From Psychrobacter sp. 72-O-c (GTDB lineage: Bacteria; Pseudomonadota; Gammaproteobacteria; Pseudomonadales; Moraxellaceae), in assembly GCF_904846605.1 (NCBI RefSeq), contig NZ_CAJHBI010000010.1, positions 1 to 64,000 of the forward strand: DNA of 64,000 nucleotides. The letters are read 5' to 3'. The notes below the pieces were generated by a model. That model ran no database searches. It was not told the origin of the DNA and was given only the letters and a program-made list of their open reading frames with translations. Positions 43,791 through 54,223 of this stretch are shown here, in pieces; position 1 is the first letter of the stretch, and each line of letters opens with the position of its first letter. The position numbers and the translations under genes are program-made.

Positions 43791-44621
43791 TTAATACTGG
43801 CGAATAACGTCCACACCATAAGGTACTTTTGCCATCTCTTGACGTTCAAACTTCCAGTTGTGTCCCTGCCAAAAATGCTCGGTTTTATCTTCATCATTAA
43901 AGCCAATCATCACTATCTGTAGCGGCACTGTAGAATTTTGCAGCTGCTGCACATGCATACGCGCTGCTAATAGCAGTCGATATAACAAAAAACCTGACGA
44001 CGGCGCAGATGAATGAATGTCAGAAAAGTGAGGATAATCGGCGACTACTGGATGCCGCTCTGAGAGCACGCGACAATGCTCATCACTATTCAATAAATGT
44101 TTTAACGCCTCTGGAATAGTTAATATCCGGCTTGCAGTCACTGGATCGTCATGCGGACTTGGGTCTTCATCTGGCAATGGGAACTGATAGTGGACATTAC
44201 TAGATAGCAGCCCAAGCGGGGCGTGCTTAGCCATCTCGTTAATAGCAGTCACCTTGTTACTTCTGGGTGGTAAGCCAAAATGTAGCTTGCTATCGCCCAT
44301 CTGGCGAAAAAATAACAGTTTGGGCAGAGCACGCGCTAGTGGATGATTTACAAAAAAATCAGCATGAATGAAATCATTAAACAACACCAACATATCTGTC
44401 GGTTGCAGCAAGACCTCAAGGCTTGATCTATCTATAGAAGGATTGTTAGCGATACATACAATACGCTTTTGTTGCGCTAAGGCATCTTGGATGACAGACG
44501 GTAAACTATCAAAAGCAACCGCCGCTTCAGAATGGATAGCAAGGTCAAAACAAGAGCTGTTATCGTTATTTGTACTTTTATCGGACAGTAAGTCTGGCAT
44601 ATTTAGTGAGGTATTTAGCAT
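43791..44621 (-). CDS. unknown protein convergent with the glycosyltransferase operon
   Basis: A 276-aa soluble protein. I do not recognise the family with confidence. KRIVCIANNPSIDRS followed by DMLVLFNDFIHADFFVNHPLARALPKLLFFRQMG, and later SAPSSGFLLYRLLLAARM and LQIVMIGFNDEDKTEHFWQGHNWKFERQEM, resemble the layout of GT29/sialyltransferase-like bacterial proteins (name-the-moment motif, then an S-S-G-x-L helix, then a Gly-Phe loop and His-x-W). This is a weak structural impression. It faces the operon from 115 bp away, so an associated role in the same glycan is possible. Confidence 0.6.
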   Translation of the reverse strand: MLNTSLNMPDLLSDKSTNNDNSSCFDLAIHSEAAVAFDSLPSVIQDALAQQKRIVCIANNPSIDRSSLEVLLQPTDMLVLFNDFIHADFFVNHPLARALPKLLFFRQMGDSKLHFGLPPRSNKVTAINEMAKHAPLGLLSSNVHYQFPLPDEDPSPHDDPVTASRILTIPEALKHLLNSDEHCRVLSERHPVVADYPHFSDIHSSAPSSGFLLYRLLLAARMHVQQLQNSTVPLQIVMIGFNDEDKTEHFWQGHNWKFERQEMAKVPYGVDVIRQY

Positions 44622-44856
44622 AGGAGCATGAGTGGCCTAGTAAGAAGAAACGAGTAAAACGATAATAAATTAGGGAGCATATTATACCGTTTGCTGACTC
44701 AAATAAAACGAGTATGTATGGGTCAGCGGTTCATAACACATTGATGCTACATTACGATACTTTTTTGACTCAAAGTTGCCTCTAGGCAGACGTATAATGA
44801 TACCAATATCAAAGATTAGTATCAAAAATTAATAATACAGTCAAGGAGATAACATC

Positions 44857-45441
44857 ATGAAAATAATATTAAAAAGCTTTCAGCCAACAATATTAAGCGC
44901 TTGTCTCACAGTAGCGTTAACTGCCGGCCTGCTAAGTACCACAGTAAGCGCGGCTACTCAGACCACAAAATCAAGCGAAGTGCGTGCTGCTCAAACAAGT
45001 AAAATTAGCTTAAAACAAGCGATTAAAATCGCGAATAAGAAGGCCTTAGGAACGCTTATCAGTGCTGAGTTCGATAATAATGACGATAAGGCACAAGGCG
45101 GTGTCTATGAGATAGAATTTAGTACAGAAAGTCAAAATTATGAAATTAAAGTCGATGCTAACACTGGTAAAATCATTACTATTGAAACTGGTCGTCTAGA
45201 TAGTGGCGACGTTGCTGACTATAAGACCCTCAAGCAAGCAAACTTCAATATTATGAAAGCTATGAGTATTGCTGAGAAAAAAACAGGGGGCCGTGTAATA
45301 GAAATCGAATTTAAAAATGACCGTGATTATAATGACCATACCTCATATTACGAAATTGAAATGCTTAAAGAAGACCATATCGTTGAGCTAAACGTTAATG
45401 CCAACACAGGTGAGATATTCAATAGTAAGGTTAAAAAATAA
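44857..45441 (+). CDS. secreted protein with two PepSY domains
   Basis: A 194-aa exported protein. A signal peptide (residues 1-32, SACLTVALTAGLLSTTVSA before ATQ) is followed by two PepSY domains: KISLKQAIKIANKKALG to VDANTGKIITIE, and NFNIMKAMSIAEKKTGGRVIEIEF to VNANTGEIFNSKVKK. PepSY domains are thought to inhibit proteases or bind metals in the periplasm. AAGGAG precedes the ATG. Monogenic with its own terminator. Target unknown. Confidence 0.85.
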   Translation: MKIILKSFQPTILSACLTVALTAGLLSTTVSAATQTTKSSEVRAAQTSKISLKQAIKIANKKALGTLISAEFDNNDDKAQGGVYEIEFSTESQNYEIKVDANTGKIITIETGRLDSGDVADYKTLKQANFNIMKAMSIAEKKTGGRVIEIEFKNDRDYNDHTSYYEIEMLKEDHIVELNVNANTGEIFNSKVKK

Positions 45442-45498
45442 GATCAAAAAATAGATAAACAAGACGCTATTAAAAGTAGAGAAATTTAAAAAAATCAA

Positions 45499-45539
45499 AA
45501 AGACATCTGTTAGTAGTTGCTAGCAGGTGTCTTTTTTTA
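45499..45539 (+). terminator. Rho-independent terminator after the PepSY gene
   Basis: AAAGACATCTG and CAGGTGTCTTT pair with a mismatch around a 13-base loop and end in a T-run, about 60 bp past the stop. Confidence 0.8.
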
Positions 45540-45611
45540 TAGGAAAGTTAAACATGGTTAAAAGTGTTCTAGGTGGGAAAAAGAATAGAGAGACTCAGCT
45601 AAAATATCAAC

Positions 45612-45656
45612 ATTAGTAATATTCATCTTAAGTTAAGTAAATTGATTTTTATTCAT
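45612..45656 (+). promoter_or_regulatory. methionine-type control region of metE
   Basis: The order is ATTAGTAATATTCAT (45612-45626), TTAAGTTAAGT (45628-45638), then TTTTTATTCAT (45646-45656), ending 93 bp before the metE start. The same ordered elements precede mesX. The third overlaps TGATTTTTATTCA, one mismatch from the MetR pattern TGAA-N5-TTCA. Confidence 0.6.
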
Positions 45657-45749
45657 CTAAACAATCAGCTATGATTACTTCATAAAATATATTCATCACA
45701 TTACTTAAATACTGAGTATTTTATCTCAAATATAAGTATGGAGTAACAC

Positions 45750-48162
45750 ATGACTACCTCAATCCCACAATCTATCTCGAAAAATACCGTACCTGGCCAT
45801 ATCCTAGGCTACCCACGTATCGGCGATAAGCGTCAAACCAAATTTGCATTAGAGCATTACTGGAAAGGTAAAAAAGACAAGGCGACTACCCAAGCTGCGC
45901 TAGCAGAAGTCTTTACTACCAATATCCAAGACCAAATCGATGCGGGCCTTGATGTTATCACTACGGGCGATTTTGCCCATTATGACCTAGTGCTAAGCCA
46001 AGCTGTCGCCTTCGGTGTGCAGCCACCTCGTTTTGCTGGTGCCGAAACTTTAGATACCTTTGATCGTCAGTTCTACTTTGCTCGTGGTCGTGACCATACG
46101 GGTCAGTATGAAGACAATGCGGCTTGGCAAATGACTAAATGGTTTGATACCAACTATCATTACTTAGTACCTGAATTAGAAGCCGATGAAGACTTTAGTA
46201 ATACGGATTTTACCCAAGTATTTAAGCAAGTTACAGATGCTAAAGCCATTATTGAAAACAGCGGTAAAACCGATAAAGCATTAAAAGTAGTATTGGTTGG
46301 TCCGGTAAGCTTTCTATATTTGGCTTTCTCAAAGCTTGATGACAAGCTGGAACATCTTGATAAATTGCTGCCAGTTTATCAAGCTGGAACATCTTGATAA
46401 ATTGCTGCCAGTTTATGCTGATTTGTTAAATCAGTTGGGCGAGCAAGGTGTTGATTGGGTACAGATGGATGAACCTATCTTGTCATTGGATTTAGACGGT
46501 CAGTGGCAGCAAGCGTTTGAGCGTGCCTATAACGGCCTACAACAAACACCGCCACAAATTATCGTTGCCAACTACTTTGATACCTTGGGCAATAACTGTC
46601 ATATTGCTTGTAACTTACCCGTTAGTGGCATCCATATCGATATCACCCGTTCAAGTCAGCCTAAGCAATATGTGACGCAAGTAATTGATCATCTGCCAAG
46701 TCATAAACTGCTGTCTATCGGCGTCGTCGACGGTCTAAGTGTCTGGACCACTGACCAAGCTCGAGTGCAAGATATCTTAACAGAGGCCAATGAGCGCTTA
46801 AATACCTATCATAATCAGCCTAAAACTGGTGATGGCAAAGACAATCAACGTTTATGGGTTGGTACTGGTTCTTCATTACTACATTTACCCGTTGATTTAA
46901 CCTCAGAAGATGTTCCTGAAAATTTGAAGGGCAAACTGGCCTTTGCCAAGCAGAAACTAAGCGAAGTCGTTATTTGTGCCAAATTAGCAACAGGTGAGCT
47001 ACAACCTGATGTCACCGCAACAGATATTAGTTTGTCGCCAACTCAGTCAGACGCGCAAGTTCGCGACGGTGTGTTTAGCGACCGTTATGCTAAGCAGGAA
47101 GCCAAGCTTAATTTGCCATTATTACCAACGACTACGATTGGTTCATTCCCGCAGACCGCTGAAATTCGTAAAGCCCGCCGCCAATGGAACAATGGTGAGT
47201 TGAGCGATAGCGATTATCAAGACGCCATGAAAGCTGAGATTCGTCAGTGTGTGACCGACCAAGAAGAGTTAGGTTTGGATGTATTAGTTCACGGTGAAGC
47301 CGAACGTACGGACATGGTTGAATATTTTGCTCAGTACTTAGATGGTTTTTGGTTGGCTAAAAATGGTTGGGTACAAAGCTACGGTACGCGCTGTGTCCGT
47401 CCACCAATCGTGGTAGGTGACATTAGCCGTCCAAAAGCCATGACCGTCGACTGGATCAGCTACGCGCAAAGCCTAACCAACAAGCCAATGAAAGGCATGT
47501 TGACCGGGCCAGTAACCATGTTGAACTGGTCGTTTGCGCCAAGCGATGCAGCCACCCGTGATATCTTGCGCTTACAAATTGCCGAAGCGATTAATCAAGA
47601 AGTCAGTGATTTACAAGACGCAGGAATTGGTATTATTCAGATTGATGAGCCGGCATTCCGTGAAGGCTTACCGTTAAAGCAAGCTGAACATGCGAGCTAC
47701 TGGAAGCAAGCGGTCGATAGCTTTAAGCATTCTGCCAGCTCTGCCCAGCCTGAAACTCAGATTCATACCCACATGTGTTATTCAAGCTTCCATGATTGCT
47801 TGCATCATATCTCTGCCATGGATGCTGACGTTATCACGATTGAAACAGCACGCTCAGGCTTGCAATTGCTAGACGCTTTTAAAGTTGACGGCAATATTGA
47901 TGGGGCCGATGGTTCTACCAATACTGAACGCGGCTATCAAAATGCTATCGGCCCAGGCGTCTATGACATTCATAGCCCGCGCGCGCCTGATAGCGATGCT
48001 ATGCAGATTGTAATCGATGAAGCCCAAAAGTACATTCCGATTGAGCGCTTATGGATCAACCCAGATTGTGGTCTAAAAACGCGTAACTGGGAAGAAGTAC
48101 GTCAACAGCTGCGTAACATGGTCGAGATGACTCATATCGTCCGTAAAAAATACGTCGCCTAA
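45750..48162 (+). pseudogene. metE: cobalamin-independent methionine synthase, frameshifted
   Basis: MetE transfers the methyl group of 5-methyl-THF-polyglutamate to homocysteine. The N-terminal half (HILGYPRIGDKRQTKFALEHYWKGK) is read to 46379. The C-terminal catalytic half (LPTTTIGSFPQTAEIRKARRQW; Zn ligands in HTHMCYSSF and NPDCGLKTR) is in another frame. A perfect 37-bp tandem duplication (46343-46379 repeated at 46380-46416) causes the +1 shift; the first frame stops shortly after it. Deleting one copy restores a 791-aa protein. All else looks intact, so the lesion is recent and could revert by recombination or slippage. A short C-terminal piece might be made by re-initiation but would lack the folate-binding half. 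Confidence 0.93.
46343..46416. repeat. 37-bp perfect tandem duplication within metE
   Basis: Two identical copies, each starting CAAGCTGGAACATCTTGATA and ending CCAGTTTAT, abut at 46379/46380. Because 37 is not a multiple of three, the duplication breaks metE. The identity of the copies points to a recent event. Confidence 0.95.
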
Positions 48163-48198
48163 GTTTTTAGCGTTATAAGTTTTTTATTCTTATAAACC

Positions 48199-48232
48199 AA
48201 AAAGCCTCAATCATTAATTGATTGGGGCTTTT
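48199..48232 (+). terminator. Rho-independent terminator after metE
   Basis: AAAAGCCTCAATCA pairs with TGATTGGGGCTTTT (one G-T wobble) around a 4-base TTAA-type loop, about 40 bp after the metE stop. Confidence 0.75.
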
Positions 48233-48298
48233 CTTGGATAGTGAACCAAATATGAGACTTGTACATTTAGTATTAAACAAAATAGAGCTATGGGTTCA

Positions 48299-48374
48299 TG
48301 TAGCTGGTAAAAATTTCCTTGCTTGCTGTGTGACTGCGTCACTCCAGAGGCTGCAGAAATTTCTCCCAACCACA
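48299..48374. repeat. dispersed palindromic repeat, copy B (between metE and hutI)
   Basis: The core CTTGCTTGCTGTG then CAGAGGCTGCA matches copy A. The arms (TGTAGCTGGTAAAAATTT and AAATTTCTCCCAACCACA) pair imperfectly (13 of 18). It lies between convergent 3' ends of metE and hutI. Confidence 0.65.
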
Positions 48375-48411
48375 TTTTATTCGTTGCAGAGTGGGTTCAG
48401 ATATTTCGACA

Positions 48412-49737
48412 CTAGCCTTTACTCCACTGACCTTGACGCATAATATCCTCAATAGGGTTGAGCCCAATTTGATAGCACAAGTCCGCAGGGCGGGTTATAT
48501 CCCAAAGCGCTAGATCAGCATCACAGCCTACTTCTATCCGGCCCTTTTTAGACAACCCTAGTGCTTGAGCAGCATTAATAGTAGCTCCTGCTAACACCTC
48601 TTCAGGGGTTAAATAAAACAGCGTACAGCCCATATTCATCGCGAGTAATAGCGATGTCAGCGGTGACGTGCCCGGATTACAGTCGGTTGAAATAGCGATA
48701 GCAACTTGATGCTTACGCAGCGCATCTATCGGTGGTAGCTTGGTATCACGCAAAGTATAAAAGGCACCGGGTAATAGCACCGCAACAGTATTACTGGCTG
48801 CCATTTTTTCAATATCTGCCTCTGATAAATGCTCTAAGTGATCGCTTGATAGGCCTTGGTATTCGGCAACTAAGGCACTACCGCCTATATCAGACAGCTG
48901 CTCAGAATGGAGTTTAACAGGGAGACCTAATGAGCGGGCAACTTCAAAAACGCGTCTGATTTGCTCTGAGCTAAAAGCAATATTTTCACAAAATCCATCA
49001 ACCGCATCGACTAGACCTTCTTTATGTAGGATCGGCAGCCACTCGCAGACTTGCTCAATGTAGTCGTCCGCACGGTCTTTATACTCAGGTGGCAAAGCAT
49101 GAGCGGCTAAGTAGGATGTGCTGACATGAATGTCGTATTTGTCACCAAGTTGACGTGCAACGGTGAGCATTTTGCGTTCAGTATCTAAGTCCAGACCATA
49201 GCCGGATTTGATTTCGATACTGGTCACGCCTTCTTTTATAAGCGCTAGAAGACGTTTTTCACTTTGGGCAAATATCTCCTCAATACTGGCTGCGCGAGTC
49301 GCACTGACGGTCGCGACAATACCGCCGCCTTGTGCTGCAATATCTTGGTAACTGGCGCCGTGTAGACGTGCCTCAAATTCATTGCTGCGATTACCGGCAT
49401 AGACTAGGTGGGTATGACAGTCGATTAGCCCTGGTGTTATCCAGTTGCCCACAGCATCTTTGATTTGAGCGGCTTGATAATGAGAAAGATGCGGGGTCAT
49501 CTGTTCGTTCGAGCCAATCCACGCAATCGTACCTTCCTTTATACCGATAGCGGCGTTTTCTAACTGACCGTAAGGTGCGTGGTCTGCCGATGTTGATTTA
49601 CCGTTTTCTTTACTGTCGATATGCACATCAAAACCATAATGCGCTGAAAAAGTGGCAAGATTGGCATTAATAATAATTTGATCGAACGATGTCATGGTTG
49701 TGGTATCAGTGGTCGTCTGGTTTGTAGTGTTAGTCAT
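48412..49737 (-). CDS. hutI: imidazolonepropionase
   Basis: A 441-aa amidohydrolase opening the imidazolone ring in histidine degradation (third step). Metal-binding HTHLVYAGNR, SIEIKSGYGLDLDTE, the KLHSEQLSDIGGSALVAEYQGLSSDHLEHL block and STDCNPGTSPLTSLLLAMNMGC are all clear. The chosen ATG has CAGGAG upstream; an in-frame ATG at 49695 is an alternative that matches the start of many homologues and would remove a Thr-rich leader. Last gene of the hut operon. Confidence 0.94.
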   Translation of the reverse strand: MTNTTNQTTTDTTTMTSFDQIIINANLATFSAHYGFDVHIDSKENGKSTSADHAPYGQLENAAIGIKEGTIAWIGSNEQMTPHLSHYQAAQIKDAVGNWITPGLIDCHTHLVYAGNRSNEFEARLHGASYQDIAAQGGGIVATVSATRAASIEEIFAQSEKRLLALIKEGVTSIEIKSGYGLDLDTERKMLTVARQLGDKYDIHVSTSYLAAHALPPEYKDRADDYIEQVCEWLPILHKEGLVDAVDGFCENIAFSSEQIRRVFEVARSLGLPVKLHSEQLSDIGGSALVAEYQGLSSDHLEHLSEADIEKMAASNTVAVLLPGAFYTLRDTKLPPIDALRKHQVAIAISTDCNPGTSPLTSLLLAMNMGCTLFYLTPEEVLAGATINAAQALGLSKKGRIEVGCDADLALWDITRPADLCYQIGLNPIEDIMRQGQWSKG

Positions 49738-49802
49738 AATATACTCCTGCTAGGGGTTAATTATTTGTCTCTAATAGTCGGTTCACTTTGAAACAAATAC
49801 AG

Positions 49803-49875
49803 TGTGACTGATAGAAATTTTTGTAGCCTCTGTCACGCTGGCGAACAGCACGCCAGAAAATTTTTATCAGTCACG
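49803..49875. repeat. dispersed palindromic repeat, copy C (between hutG and hutI)
   Basis: Perfect 10-bp arms GTGACTGATA (49804-49813) and TATCAGTCAC (49865-49874) enclose the inverted core (GTAGCCTCTGTCACGCTGGC). The core matches copies A and B while the arms have a different sequence that nevertheless pairs. Confidence 0.7.
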
Positions 49876-49900
49876 CGGATTCATATTCATATCTGTTTTA

Positions 49901-49943
49901 CTTCGTATCGACTATTACTTCGTATCGACTATTACTTCGTATT
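49901..49943. repeat. 17-bp tandem repeat, 2.5 units
   Basis: CTTCGTATCGACTATTA occurs twice in a row and then CTTCGTATT, beside repeat copy C in the hutG-hutI gap. Probably slippage-derived. Confidence 0.75.
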
Positions 49944-49998
49944 GAATATATAGGTATCTGGTTTATTTCGAACTGACTACAGCCAATCTATATGCCAG

Positions 49999-51051
49999 TT
50001 ATAAAGTTAATAGGTGTTGCTCAATGATGGTGGCTAAAAGTCGAGCAGCAACTTTACAGCTGCGTTGGTCACTATCATAGGTCGGGTTAATCTCAGCGAT
50101 ATCTGCTATTTTTACTTTTCCGGACGCCATAATAGTTTTGACAGCCCGCTCAACGAAGCTCAGCTCGATACCATAGGCAGCGGGTGCGCTGACTCCAGGT
50201 ACCACGCTAGAAGGAAAGCAGTCCATATCAATGGTCAAATAAACCACATCAACCTGATTGATAAAGGCTTCAATCTGAGCGGCAAGTGTTTCCCACGCTT
50301 GATAATAGCAGTCCTCATCACTGATAACGCGCACACCCAAACTGTCGGCACGATCAAACAGCGCTGCGGTGTTGGAGAAGCGGCTTACCCCAATACAGCA
50401 ATAGTGAAAAGGCTGCTGATATTCAGTAAGGTGTTCTGCGATTTGGCGAAAAGGGGTGCCGGAAGTGGCCACATCAGATTGACGAATATCAAGATGGGCA
50501 TCAAAGTTAATGATGCCAATAACGGGGGTAGTCGGTATGTCGGCCGTATTGTTTTCACTGGTGTTACCATTAGCAGCCTGCTGAAGCGCCTGCCATAATC
50601 CTAAAAAGCTACCATAGGCCATCGCATGTCCGCCGCCAAGACCAATAGGCAGACTACTTCTTTGAATAACGTTACTGACAACACTGGCATATTGCTGCTG
50701 GGCTTGCTCAAGCAGTTGCTCGGCAAAACCATCGTCATCATCACAATGAATATCGCCGGCATCGCCTAACAAAGTCTGTAGTTCATCATTAAAACGTTGC
50801 TGTAGTTCAGCGATAACGGGCAGCTTAGCAAACGCGCTACGAATCAGTGGCGGTGCGGCTCTTGCGCCAACGCGTCCTTGATTGCGCCTAACACCTTGAT
50901 CGCAGGCAAAGCCAACCAGCCCGATACGCTGCTGCTCATAAGGCTGTGCCAGCTGATACCAATAGCAGGCGCGCTCGCTTTCAAATGGCTCCGAGCGTCC
51001 TGTCCATCGTGTCATATCAGCAGCAGTTTGGCTAACGGCTGTTATAGTCAT
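49999..51051 (-). CDS. hutG: formimidoylglutamase
   Basis: A 350-aa arginase-family manganese enzyme splitting formiminoglutamate into glutamate and formamide. The binuclear-metal motifs are GLGGGHAMAYG, IINFDAHLDIR and YLTIDMDCFPSSVVPGVSAPAAYG. AAGGAG lies 7 bases before the ATG. Between hutH and hutI on the minus strand; 261 bp with repeats lie before hutI. Confidence 0.94.
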   Translation of the reverse strand: MTITAVSQTAADMTRWTGRSEPFESERACYWYQLAQPYEQQRIGLVGFACDQGVRRNQGRVGARAAPPLIRSAFAKLPVIAELQQRFNDELQTLLGDAGDIHCDDDDGFAEQLLEQAQQQYASVVSNVIQRSSLPIGLGGGHAMAYGSFLGLWQALQQAANGNTSENNTADIPTTPVIGIINFDAHLDIRQSDVATSGTPFRQIAEHLTEYQQPFHYCCIGVSRFSNTAALFDRADSLGVRVISDEDCYYQAWETLAAQIEAFINQVDVVYLTIDMDCFPSSVVPGVSAPAAYGIELSFVERAVKTIMASGKVKIADIAEINPTYDSDQRSCKVAARLLATIIEQHLLTL

Positions 51052-51104
51052 CGCTGATCTCCTTTAAAATGAATTTGAAGATATCTGTTTATTTAGAAAG
51101 AACC

Positions 51105-52664
51105 TTATTTAGAAAGGTACCAGTCATTGCGCATTTCCTGCCAATACTCCGTTAAAGAACGACTGAGTATCAACTGCTTGGCCGCTTCAATATCTGGAGC
51201 TAAGTAACGGTCTTTATCATAAAAAGTAACTTGCTTACGTAATAGATGATGAGCTGTCGTCAATGGCTCTGAGGTATCAAGCCCGCGATGAAAATCAATA
51301 CCTTGACCCGCTGCTAATAACTCGATACCGATAATGGTCGCCGTATTTTGCGCCATTTCATATAAACGTCTTGCACAATAGGTTGCCATAGAGACATGGT
51401 CTTCTTGATTGGCAGAAGTTGGGATGCTATCGACACTGCCAGGATGGGCGATGGACTTATTCTCAGAGGCTAATGCCGCTGCGGTAACGTGAGCAATCAT
51501 AAAGCCGGAGTTCAAGCCAGCATTATCGACTAAGAACGGTGGTAGACCTGATAAGGTTGCGTCAATTAATAAAGCTACGCGGCGCTCAGACATCGAACCA
51601 ATCTCAGCAATCGCTAAGGCTAATATATCAGCAGCAAACGCGACTGGCTCAGCGTGAAAGTTACCACCTGAGATAGCAACTGGACCATCTTCGTTATTAA
51701 AGATAAGCGGATTATCCGTCACGGCATTGGCTTCAATTAATAAGGTTTGGCCCGCTTGATTGATAATATCAAGGCAGGCACCCATTACTTGTGGCTGACA
51801 ACGTAAGCAGTAGGGGTCTTGTACTCTATCGTCTTGTTCCCCTTGGTGTGAAGCGCGAATGTCACTACCTTCAATCAAACTTCTAAGCGATTTGGCAATT
51901 TCGATTTGCCCATGATGACCACGAACCTCATGAATACGTGCATCGAATGGCGCATCTGAGCCTTTTGCCGCATCGATAGACATTGAGCCGACGATAGTTG
52001 CCGATTCTAATAAGTCACGTGCTAAGAAATAGCCCCGTAGCGCTAGAGCGGTTGAGACTTGGGTACCATTAATTAAGGCTAGGCCTTCTTTGGCGGCAAG
52101 GGTAATGGGCTCAAGACCATGCTGTGCTAGAGCGTCAGCGGCTGGCACGCATTTACCATCGACATAGACATCTCCTTCACCCATTAGCGCTAGGGTCATA
52201 TGGGACAGAGGCGCTAAATCACCGGACGCACCGACTGAACCTTTAACAGGAATATGCGGGGTAATCTGATTGTTAATTAAAGCCAATAAACCATCGACTA
52301 CTGCGCGGTGTACTCCAGAAACGCCTTGTGATAGACTGGCAACCTTCATGACCATAATCAGCCGAACCACGCCGTCTGGTAAGGGTTCACCAGTACCAAC
52401 AGAGTGCGACACAATTAGGTTGCGCTGTAGTAGCTCAAGCTGATCATCGTTAATTCGCGTCTTTGCCAATAAGCCGAAACCGGTATTAATACCGTAGGCA
52501 CTTTTATCACGAGCGATGATGGTTCGTACATCTTCGTGCGAGGCATCTATCGCGTCGTACGCGCTATCGGGTAGCGAGAAGGTAACGGGCTGGTCATAAA
52601 TATCGCGTAACATTTCAAAGCTTAATTGGCGCGGGTTTAGAATTAGGTTTTTTACTGTGGTCAT
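51105..52664 (-). CDS. hutH: histidine ammonia-lyase
   Basis: A 519-aa enzyme converting histidine to urocanate and ammonia. The Ala-Ser-Gly that forms the MIO electrophile is in [16 protein letters not shown], and [20 protein letters not shown] and [14 protein letters not shown] are family signatures. The frame is open to 52751, but I chose ATG 52664 ([16 protein letters not shown]) because AGGAA is 8 bases upstream and the family starts here; the upstream extension would overlap the transporter gene. Confidence 0.94.
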   Translation of the reverse strand: MTTVKNLILNPRQLSFEMLRDIYDQPVTFSLPDSAYDAIDASHEDVRTIIARDKSAYGINTGFGLLAKTRINDDQLELLQRNLIVSHSVGTGEPLPDGVVRLIMVMKVASLSQGVSGVHRAVVDGLLALINNQITPHIPVKGSVGASGDLAPLSHMTLALMGEGDVYVDGKCVPAADALAQHGLEPITLAAKEGLALINGTQVSTALALRGYFLARDLLESATIVGSMSIDAAKGSDAPFDARIHEVRGHHGQIEIAKSLRSLIEGSDIRASHQGEQDDRVQDPYCLRCQPQVMGACLDIINQAGQTLLIEANAVTDNPLIFNNEDGPVAISGGNFHAEPVAFAADILALAIAEIGSMSERRVALLIDATLSGLPPFLVDNAGLNSGFMIAHVTAAALASENKSIAHPGSVDSIPTSANQEDHVSMATYCARRLYEMAQNTATIIGIELLAAGQGIDFHRGLDTSEPLTTAHHLLRKQVTFYDKDRYLAPDIEAAKQLILSRSLTEYWQEMRNDWYLSK

Positions 52665-52738
52665 AACAGTGTTCCTGTTTATATTAGTTATATAATTCGT
52701 TTTATTTGTCTTATAAAAAATTGTTGAGTGAAGAGTAG

Positions 52739-54121
52739 CTAGGCAATCCAACTAAAATACATGGCTAATTGTCCAAAAGCTGCAGCCAATAAAATACTAA
52801 GCACCACCCGTTGAAACCAAATAACGACCATTTTGCCTACTGACAATGGAATTTCGGTTGCCAGCACACAAGGAATCATTGCTGAAAAGAACAGTATGCT
52901 GCTAATTGATATGACGCCTGCGACATAGCGGGTCAAAATCTCAGCATCACTTAGCAATAATGCAGGCAAGAACATCTCAGCAAGTCCAGCTGACATACCT
53001 TTGGCAGCCACTAAAGGGTCTGGCAATCCGCCTAACCACGTAAACGGATAAAGTAATAAACCTAGCACGTCAAATACAGGCGTATATTTGGCTAATAACA
53101 AACCTGTCAAGCCGACAGCAATGATAGAAGGCACAATGGCGGCAGCCATAATAATGCCGTCTCTAAAATTAGACCATAAGATATGTTTGAAATCAGTAGC
53201 GCGGCGTGAGGTAGCAAGCCCTAAATCTAACGCGGCTGCTAGACGAGTACCTTTTTTATAAGTTAAGTCTGGACGTTCTACTTCATTGTCAGCGCGACTG
53301 ATGGGTGGAATACGAGCAGTGATAGCGGTGACAATAAAAGTAATCACGAGCGTCGACCAAAAGAACATATTCCAGAATTCCATTAACCCTAAGGTTTTGG
53401 CGACAATAACCATAAATGCCGCTGATACCGTGGAAAAACCGGTCGCAATAATAATGGCTTCACGAGCAGAGTATTGTTTTTGTAGATAAACGCGGTTAGT
53501 AATTAATAAGCCAATAGAATAACTGCCGACAAAAGAGGCAACAGCATCAATGGCTGATGTACCTGGAGTTTTCCAAATGGGCTTCATGATAGGCTGCATC
53601 AATACCCCAACCATTTCCAGTAGGCCAAAGCCGACTAAAAATGCTAAGATTAACGCACCAATAGGAACAATCATACCAACCGGGAGCGCCAGTTTTTCGA
53701 ACAAAAACGGCAGCATGTCCTTTTTCATCATAAAGTCAGGCGCGGCACCGGTGACATACATAACCGCCAATACCAGACCGATGACTTTAAATACGGTCAA
53801 TATCGTATTGGTGATATCTTTACGCCACGAGCCATCATAAAAAGGCTTACCCACCCCATAGACCATGAGTAAGAATAATAGTACTACTGCAAGGGTGTGC
53901 TGCTGAATGACCAGATAAGTTGCGCCGTGATCAAACAAAATAGTGCTTTTATCACCGATAGTAAATGGCACAAAAAACATAACTAAACCTATCGTACTAA
54001 ATACGATCAGCTGTAATATTGCGATAGGTGTTGATAGTAGCTTTTCAGGTGGCGTCATATCGGGCGTAGTGTTAGCAGGTTGCCCAGATTTCCCATGCTT
54101 AATGGCATCTTGCTCAGCCAT
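52739..54121 (-). CDS. YjiH-type nucleoside-recognition (Gate) membrane protein in the hut operon
   Basis: A 460-aa polytopic membrane protein with the Gate domain of nucleoside-recognition proteins ([50 protein letters not shown]) repeated in the second half ([24 protein letters not shown]). About eleven hydrophobic segments. Such YjiH-like proteins recur in hut operons and probably transport histidine or urocanate, but this is inferred from context. It lies between hutU and hutH. Confidence 0.8.
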   Translation of the reverse strand: MAEQDAIKHGKSGQPANTTPDMTPPEKLLSTPIAILQLIVFSTIGLVMFFVPFTIGDKSTILFDHGATYLVIQQHTLAVVLLFLLMVYGVGKPFYDGSWRKDITNTILTVFKVIGLVLAVMYVTGAAPDFMMKKDMLPFLFEKLALPVGMIVPIGALILAFLVGFGLLEMVGVLMQPIMKPIWKTPGTSAIDAVASFVGSYSIGLLITNRVYLQKQYSAREAIIIATGFSTVSAAFMVIVAKTLGLMEFWNMFFWSTLVITFIVTAITARIPPISRADNEVERPDLTYKKGTRLAAALDLGLATSRRATDFKHILWSNFRDGIIMAAAIVPSIIAVGLTGLLLAKYTPVFDVLGLLLYPFTWLGGLPDPLVAAKGMSAGLAEMFLPALLLSDAEILTRYVAGVISISSILFFSAMIPCVLATEIPLSVGKMVVIWFQRVVLSILLAAAFGQLAMYFSWIA

Positions 54122-54223
54122 ATTATCCTCCTTGATAAAATGTCGGTTATGTTTTTAACTTACTTAAGCAATGAATATTTAAGCACTAATCATCTACCTA
54201 AGCACTGCTCATTTAAGCGCCAG

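Noticed and set aside
46336-48162. The downstream metE frame as an independent MesD-like methionine synthase gene
   Set aside because: Its first residues derive from the 37-bp duplication and it includes part of the MetE N-terminal half; the frame joins the upstream part exactly when one copy is removed.
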